Below, piece by piece: positions 58,800-64,000 of a stretch of 64,000 nt of DNA. How positions within the stretch are numbered: position 1 is the stretch's first letter; each line of letters opens with the position of its first letter. Origin of the DNA: Chlorokybus atmophyticus (lineage: Eukaryota > Streptophyta > Chlorokybophyceae > Chlorokybales > Chlorokybaceae); contig RHPI01000575.1 in the NCBI GenBank assembly GCA_009103225.1, positions 91,317 through 155,316 of the forward strand. Direction: 5' to 3'. The position numbers and the translations under genes are program-made. The notes beneath the pieces are model-generated. The model worked only from the letters and a program-made list of their open reading frames with translations. It was not told the DNA's origin and made no database searches.

Positions 58800-60119
58800 A
58801 CTTTGCGGCAGCTGCTGAAGGTGACTGACATACCCATGTAATTGACAGGCCTCCGCAATGAAGAGAAGAAGCCAAAGGAGCAGAGGTGGAGGCTAAAGCG
58901 CAGGTGGCTGAGACCCAGCTGAAGGTGAGAGTTACGAGATGTTATCATCATGTGTGCCCAGCATGCACACTTGTTCAAGGTGGTGACTATGCTTTAAGTG
59001 CAGGTGTGCACGTGTGCGCAACGCTGGTTGTCATTACCACCTTTCGCTGTGCAACGCGAGGAGGAGTGGTGTAGATAGTAGTCGCAGTTAATGTAGACAG
59101 CTTGTTGAACTTTTGTGCATGCCTATACTGCTCTTAGCATACATTCTTGTACCACGTCTGGCTGGACTGCATGTATGCATGCACCATGATATGGGCCACA
59201 TGTAGCACCAGCAAAGCCCACCAAGCATGCACAGGGCAATTTCCGCGCAGACCACCGTTCCATGAGGCCGGTCCAGTGCTGGCGCGCAACTGGGCCCACT
59301 ATTGGTGGTCCCGTCGACATACCGGCCCAATAGTGGCCCGCCAACCAGGGTTTACGAGTCCCGTCAACGTCGAGATCAATGATGGTGCCGGTCATCGATG
59401 GCTCTCATATTAGCGCCGACTCTGAGGCGCAATACTATGGCAGATTGTCACACTGTTGGACCATCACCGGACCTCCATGAACATCATAACGATTCTAATC
59501 CGGTCATCGCTTGGCGCCAGTCATGGTTAGTTACTGGCGGGCAACCATGTCCGGACTAATACCGGTCTTCAAGGGATTTGACTAATGTGACCCTCGTTGT
59601 CATGTGATGTTGGTCGTAACAATAGCCGGCACCGCACCGGCGCTGGGTTGCAATTGTGACCGTGGGATCATTTATTGCCTACCAGTCAGGCATTAACGAA
59701 TGTTTGTCCGTCAATCGTCTGACAATGTCTGCCAGTACTACTACTACTACTACTACTGTACGCCTTGCAGCACTGACAGTTGCGGATGTGCTCAAAGCAA
59801 TCTATCTGTGGGGTTACGTCAGCCGGTACCTGTTACTAACTCGGTGGTGACCGGCACTTTGCTCGGCAGTAATCTCCCCACTACAGGCCGGCAGTGACGA
59901 CCCGTCTGCTGCACGGTCCGGTACCAACCGCACCGTGCAGCACGATCCGTTCTTATCTAACGATCCGTGCTGATTTCCATCATACCGTGGTCGTTAGCTT
60001 AACCGCAACAATGTATACATGCCAGTTAAATATTGCAACACAACATGATAGGTAGCTGAACTTTGCAATTGATTTGGCGCCTAAAACAACTTACCGGTAT
60101 GTTAACTGAACCATGTAGG
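58800..60119. other. Region 5' of the retroelement
   Basis: No gene supported. It holds (TAC)n at about 59736-59757 and a perfect 11-bp hairpin at 59907-59942 (tgctgcacggt / accgtgcagca). Words such as ccggtc and accggt recur between 59270 and 59930. Part of this could be the retroelement's LTR or leader, but no LTR ends or primer-binding site could be identified. Confidence 0.4.
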
Positions 60120-60946
60120 AGTCCGCATTCGCGATGCCCATCACGGTTACTTCAACCGTGTTAGGGCTAAGTACTAGGCGTCTGCAGAGCTTGCCTTGTT
60201 GCGCACAACCACTGCACGGCTGCTGGCCAAGCTTGCACTGCTCGGTATACGGGCAGCTGAACGTGCCGGCGGCGGTATCGGCGGCGGCGGCGACCGGTGG
60301 CTACCGTTGCCGCAGCCGCTAGTGGTAAATGGCTACACCAGGTTGCCTTTAAATGCAGGCGTACTGCTCCTCGCCGCCTGCTCGTCGCCTGCTCTTCTAG
60401 CGCGCCTGCTCGCCAGCTTCTCCACCGCACCTGCTGGCCAATTCGCCTGCCCACCAGCTTTAAGCTGGCGGGCAAGTTGAGCTCGCCTGCACAGATGCTC
60501 CTCTTTCATCGCGCAACACCCGACACCAGCACTTCTCCAACAGGCCGTACTGGTTGCAGAAGCCGCAGTTGCGGAGGGGATGTAGAGTCCCCTCATCAGC
60601 TATTAACACCAGCAGATCTGCTCATGGCACAAGCATTGGCAGCTTCCGTGCCCATTGGTGCGGGCACCACCTCCAGCACTACAGCAGCCCTTAGCGGCGC
60701 CTCAGCCGGTGCTTTGGTGCCCTCTTCAGCACCCTCCGCACCAGCAGCAGGCAATGCAGCGCAGCGCGTTGCGCGATCCTTTCAGGGTCCCCTCCCCGGA
60801 CACTCCTAGAGTGCCTGGCCAACAGGTAGCCGGGTTCCGCATCACACACGCGTTCCTTCCGCACCTGACACCACTTTTGCACCACCACCCAACGTGAACG
60901 ATCGCGAGGATGTCAAAACACCGTCCTGGCCAGGGAGGGACCCGAG

Positions 60947-61960
60947 GTGGACCCACGCAAGGTTCAGTTCCACTTCGGTGCCATTGTGGTGAGCCGGTTG
61001 GCACGAAGGTTGCTCTGGTACCTATGGCAATGGTATCAAACCGCTCCGTTCCTATATCCCTACCACGCCATCACTCAGCACCCTTCTTCGCTGCCTCTAC
61101 TGTACGATTACGCCGTCGTGAGGCGCGCAGTCAACCAGCCCCTCTACAACGACACCAACCTCTTAGGGGATCCACGTCAGCGTGACTGGGTACGACGGCG
61201 ACACGCACTACAACAGGTTGGTCGATGGGTACAACAGGAGCACGCTGCTGATTAGGCACAGGCATCCCCACGGGGACTGATACTGGAGGAGGGGACCAAC
61301 GCGATTGTGGAGAACTTCTCTCCGGGACCAACCGCGGAGGGATACATCACCCTCACTGGCTACCACCATCGCCATGGCCAGGGGCTTTATGGAGAACAGG
61401 AGATTCGGGCATACCTACTGCTGCAACTCACATGGCTGGAAGGCATCCCCACCAACTTGTTGAACTTGTTGGGGTACCGCACCATGACCCGTGCCCGAAC
61501 CCGTTTGCTTCGGTGGCTGGTGACCACCCATCCCGCCATGCCGCAGACTGCTTTCAACAGCCGAGCAAGATGGCTGAGCGCGTTTTTGCGCTCACTCATG
61601 CAGGCATTCCAGGATGCAGACGGGGAACAACTTCGCACCGTCGCAGCCGCCCGAGATGCCATTGCCACCCTTCCTAGTCTGGAAACGGCACGATAGCGTG
61701 ACAGGATTGGCAACTGCTATATGCACTACAGGCATGAGCGTCCGGCCGAGACTGCGCCGTCGGTGCATGCGCATGCCATAACCAATCTCGACATGGGCAT
61801 CACCCATGGTCGTTGGGATTCTTTTATGGCAGGCATCCTGAGCGTACCCATCCTCACCAATGGCATTCACGACGAGGTAGTACGCGCCCTTTTTCTGATG
61901 CCCATGCCACGATGGGACTGGGGCAATAACGATATTTTGGGGCACCCCACAGCCTCATAG
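60947..61960 (+). pseudogene. Gag-like region of the retroelement
   Basis: One frame stays open from 60947 to the protease except for TAG codons at 61253, 61694 and 61958. Segments rich in Arg, Trp and Tyr (VSRLARRLLWYLWQWYQ; LTRARTRLLRWL-like helices near 61490) look like a structural gag protein; no zinc knuckle is visible. The assignment rests on position before the protease, so it could be a different N-terminal domain. Confidence 0.5.
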
Positions 61961-62605
61961 GAAACCACTCTGGTGCGCGAGGCAGCCCATGCCGTGCGCG
62001 CCGCACGAACAGAGGCAACTGCGTCTACGCCTCCCGCAGGCAGCTCTCCTCCTCTTAGTCCAAGACCGGCATCCGCCCCAAGACCAGCAGAGGGGGCAGG
62101 AGAAGGCGCACCACCGGGGGAAGGCAACGAGGCTGGGCCACCAGAGCAACGCAGCGGCATGATGGCACAACGTCTTGGCCACCCCTCGCCGAGCACATCA
62201 GCGGGCAGCGCTCCACAACGCACTACGAACCGCACCAGCGTCCAACCCAACGCCATCATGGTGGCAAACCAGGGCAAGCATGTCCTGATCAGCGGCAAGG
62301 CACCAAAACGGGTGTTACTGAACACAGGGGCTCAGCCCATCTTCATCGGCAAGTACATGGCGCGCGCGCTCAACATTACTGCTGCCGACCTGGACGCATG
62401 CCCGTACACGCTCAATCCTGTGATGGACACCGCCCAGAAGGCGCTTGGCCTGACCAAAAAGACGATCCCCATCACGTTGGTTGGTCACAACTCCACACAG
62501 GCAACCACATATGACGTCAAGAATGTCGTGTTCGACTCTCGCAACTACAATCTGATCTTGGGGCAGGAGTTTAATTATGTGATTGGGGTGGTCGTCGACA
62601 GCTGA
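61961..62605 (+). pseudogene. Retroelement aspartyl protease with altered catalytic residue
   Basis: After a Pro/Ala/Glu-rich linker the sequence VLLNTGAQPIFIGKYMARAL has the fold signature of a retropepsin active site, where the usual motif is D-T/S-G-A; here the catalytic Asp is Asn. The second half-site, NLILGQEFN, matches the conserved I/L-L-G segment. The domain ends at TGA 62603-62605. The Asp-to-Asn change should abolish proteolysis, consistent with a decayed copy. Confidence 0.7.
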
Positions 62606-62929
62606 ACAAAAAGGGTTTGGTTCCACCCACAATGGCGCACTGGCCACAGCCCACGCTGTGAGTTGCCAGCAACGTTCCTGGTGGGAGGACGCCATCTCAG
62701 CAGCTCCACTACGGTGGCAGTTGCAACTACTTCGCCCACCATGCGTCGTATGCTCCCAGCAGCTGTCGCTGGATTCGAGCGCAAACCATATGACGACACG
62801 CAACAGCCCGAGGACATGGAGGTGGCACTATGGGACTCTGCACGACGACGCCAGCAGGCCACCATCGCCGCCAACGCTTCTACGCACCATCGGGCTCACC
62901 AAGCTACCTGCATACGAAGAACCCAAGGG

Positions 62930-64000
62930 TGTGCAGGAACAATGTCGCGTGGCCCCGGGCGTGGTGGAATTCCACACATTTCGCCGCAGGCAGGGTACGT
63001 TGCTGAAACTTTTTAGCGGCATTAGCAGTGGACTGGCCGCCGTCCTCAACGCCGGCGTCAAGGTGAACCAGTATTACTATTGTGATCCTGATCCGTTGGC
63101 ACAACAGGCTTTACGACACCATTTACACTAGTTGCATCAGCGTTACCCCGATCAGCTGCCGTTGTCAGCACTCAATGCAAATTTAAGCACGCTCCCGCAA
63201 AACATCCGGCTGATCATCATCTCCGATGCGCACCTGCTGGCACTCGGCAACATTGACCTGCTCATCGCAGGATGGGAATGTCAAGGCCACTCTCGCGCAG
63301 GGTCAGGAAGGGGTCTACAGGGTCCACGCTCCAACCTCTTCTGGGAACTGCTTCGTGTTTTCCACGTCGTCCAGAATCATCAGCTGGCTCGCCCACTGGC
63401 TTACATTCTAGAGAACGTCCACTCCGAAGACGACAACCGGGCCAAATGTTCGTGATGACTTCCACATGATCTGCTCCATGCTGGGTCATCCTCTGCGCAT
63501 AAACGCCGCCCGCCACGGTTCGCGAGCACGCCGCATACGCGCCAAGTGGACCAACGTGGCCACTATAGAGGAACTGTTCGTATCAGAGCACCACCTCAGT
63601 TAAGGTCCGTATAACCACACAGTGGACGCAATTCTTGACCATGGCAGGACAACCCAGCCCGTCAAAAAGCTGGATCACGCACGATTCCACCAATGCAACC
63701 AGCCTGCCTAGCCAGGTCGCGCACTACCCATGCTCGTCTCCTACCCCGGCTCTTACGCCTATCGAAACAACGATGAAGGCATGGTGTGGGACATTTCCAC
63801 GGGTAGGCTCGAAGAACCAAACGCACGAGAGCGCGAACGCGCCATGGGTTTCTTCCCAGGTACTGTCACTACTTCCGCACTCACCGACAGTCAACATCGC
63901 CAGCTGCTGGGTCGTGCCATGGACCAGAACATGGTATGGCTGTTAACAATGTGTTTCGCCACTCAAGACCGTTATGTGTCCTTGGAGGACGCTGCACACA
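62930..64000 (+). pseudogene. C5-cytosine DNA methyltransferase domain carried by the retroelement
   Basis: Motifs of the DNMT/Dcm family appear in canonical order. Motif I is LLKLFSGISSGLAAVLNAG (SAM binding) and motif II is YYYCDPDPLAQQALRHH. Motif IV is LLIAGWECQGHSRAG, keeping the catalytic Cys-Gln-Gly but with Glu where Pro normally precedes Cys. Motif VI is AYILENVHSED (ENV). Motif VIII is NAARHGSRARRIRAKWTN. Motifs IX-X are RLEEPNARERERAMGFFPG and LLGRAMDQN. After the first block a TAG (63129) interrupts the frame, a one-base shift occurs near 63453, and TAA (63601) and TAG (63709) interrupt the C-terminal half. All blocks are on the plus strand within 1 kb. The enzyme would transfer a methyl group from SAM to cytosine C5. 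The domain identity is secure; activity of this copy is not expected. Confidence 0.85.

Larger units (their letters stand above)
60120..64000 (+). mobile_element. Decayed retroelement encoding a cytosine DNA methyltransferase (incomplete at window end)
   Basis: The order is a low-complexity Ala/Pro/Ser-rich region (60.2-60.8 kb), a gag-like frame (60947-61960), a retroviral-type aspartyl protease (about 62240-62605) and a C5-cytosine methyltransferase domain (about 62950-63960). Reverse transcriptase, RNase H and integrase would be expected downstream but lie outside the window. In-frame stops and at least two frameshifts show the copy is degraded. The left boundary is approximate because no LTR was recognised. 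Confidence 0.75.

Noticed and set aside
60947-63711. Reassigned TAG/TAA code in the host
   Set aside because: Host genes in the window end at TAA, TAG and TGA where their families end, for example the reductase at 15249 and the sulfotransferase at 45372.

Overview
Nuclear DNA of a photosynthetic eukaryote, most likely a green-lineage alga. The evidence is intron-rich genes with GT-AG and a minority of GC-AG introns, a plant-type plastid SppA protease, an aldo-keto reductase with a transit-like leader, no secretory signal ahead of those leaders (arguing for a primary plastid), a plant-type LINE and many microsatellites. A large-genome prasinophyte or streptophyte alga would fit; the species is not identified. 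The assembly has three N gaps (18880-18969, 39208-39467, 53373-53550), all at poly-C tracts, and single N joins at 551, 4792, 5750, 31884, 32135 and 53050.

Layout. 1-2.5 kb: a possible terminal exon, then a truncated 1.94-kb copy of the membrane-protein gene at 10146. 4.6-7.6 kb, minus strand: a secreted NIDO/PKD-like protein. 10.1-14.7 kb, plus: a type I membrane protein of 15 exons. 15.2-19.7 kb: a head-to-head pair, aldo-keto reductase (minus) and ABHD11-like alpha/beta hydrolase (plus), with 243 bp between start codons. 20.9-22.7 kb: a reverse transcriptase fragment and a dispersed non-coding repeat. 23.0-27.1 kb: plastid SppA. 28.1-29.3 kb: an F-box-like protein. 29.3-32.8 kb: AT-rich intergenic DNA with hairpins and a 135-base poly-C run. 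32.8-33.5 kb: a small secreted galaxin-like cysteine-repeat protein. 35.0-42.6 kb, minus: a decayed L1-like LINE. 41.7-53.0 kb: a 5.36-kb unit carrying a Golgi-type sulfotransferase, present twice in tandem around a fragment paralogous to the NIDO/PKD gene. 54-56 kb: second copy of the dispersed repeat, a tRNA-like palindrome and a minisatellite. 56.8-58.8 kb: an unrecognised, perhaps broken gene with an internal minisatellite. 60-64 kb, plus: a decayed retroelement with gag-like and aspartyl-protease regions followed by a C5-cytosine DNA methyltransferase domain; it runs off the window.

The most notable item is this retroelement-borne cytosine methyltransferase. Six complete multi-exon models plus the galaxin-like gene were joined exon by exon by hand; each gives an open frame whose total length is divisible by three. 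Three other local signals stand out: 13 GATATC sites inside one gene, CT microsatellites starting directly at 5' splice sites in a gene family, and a tandem duplication whose LINE part differs by about 2% while the remaining 4.5 kb shows no difference.
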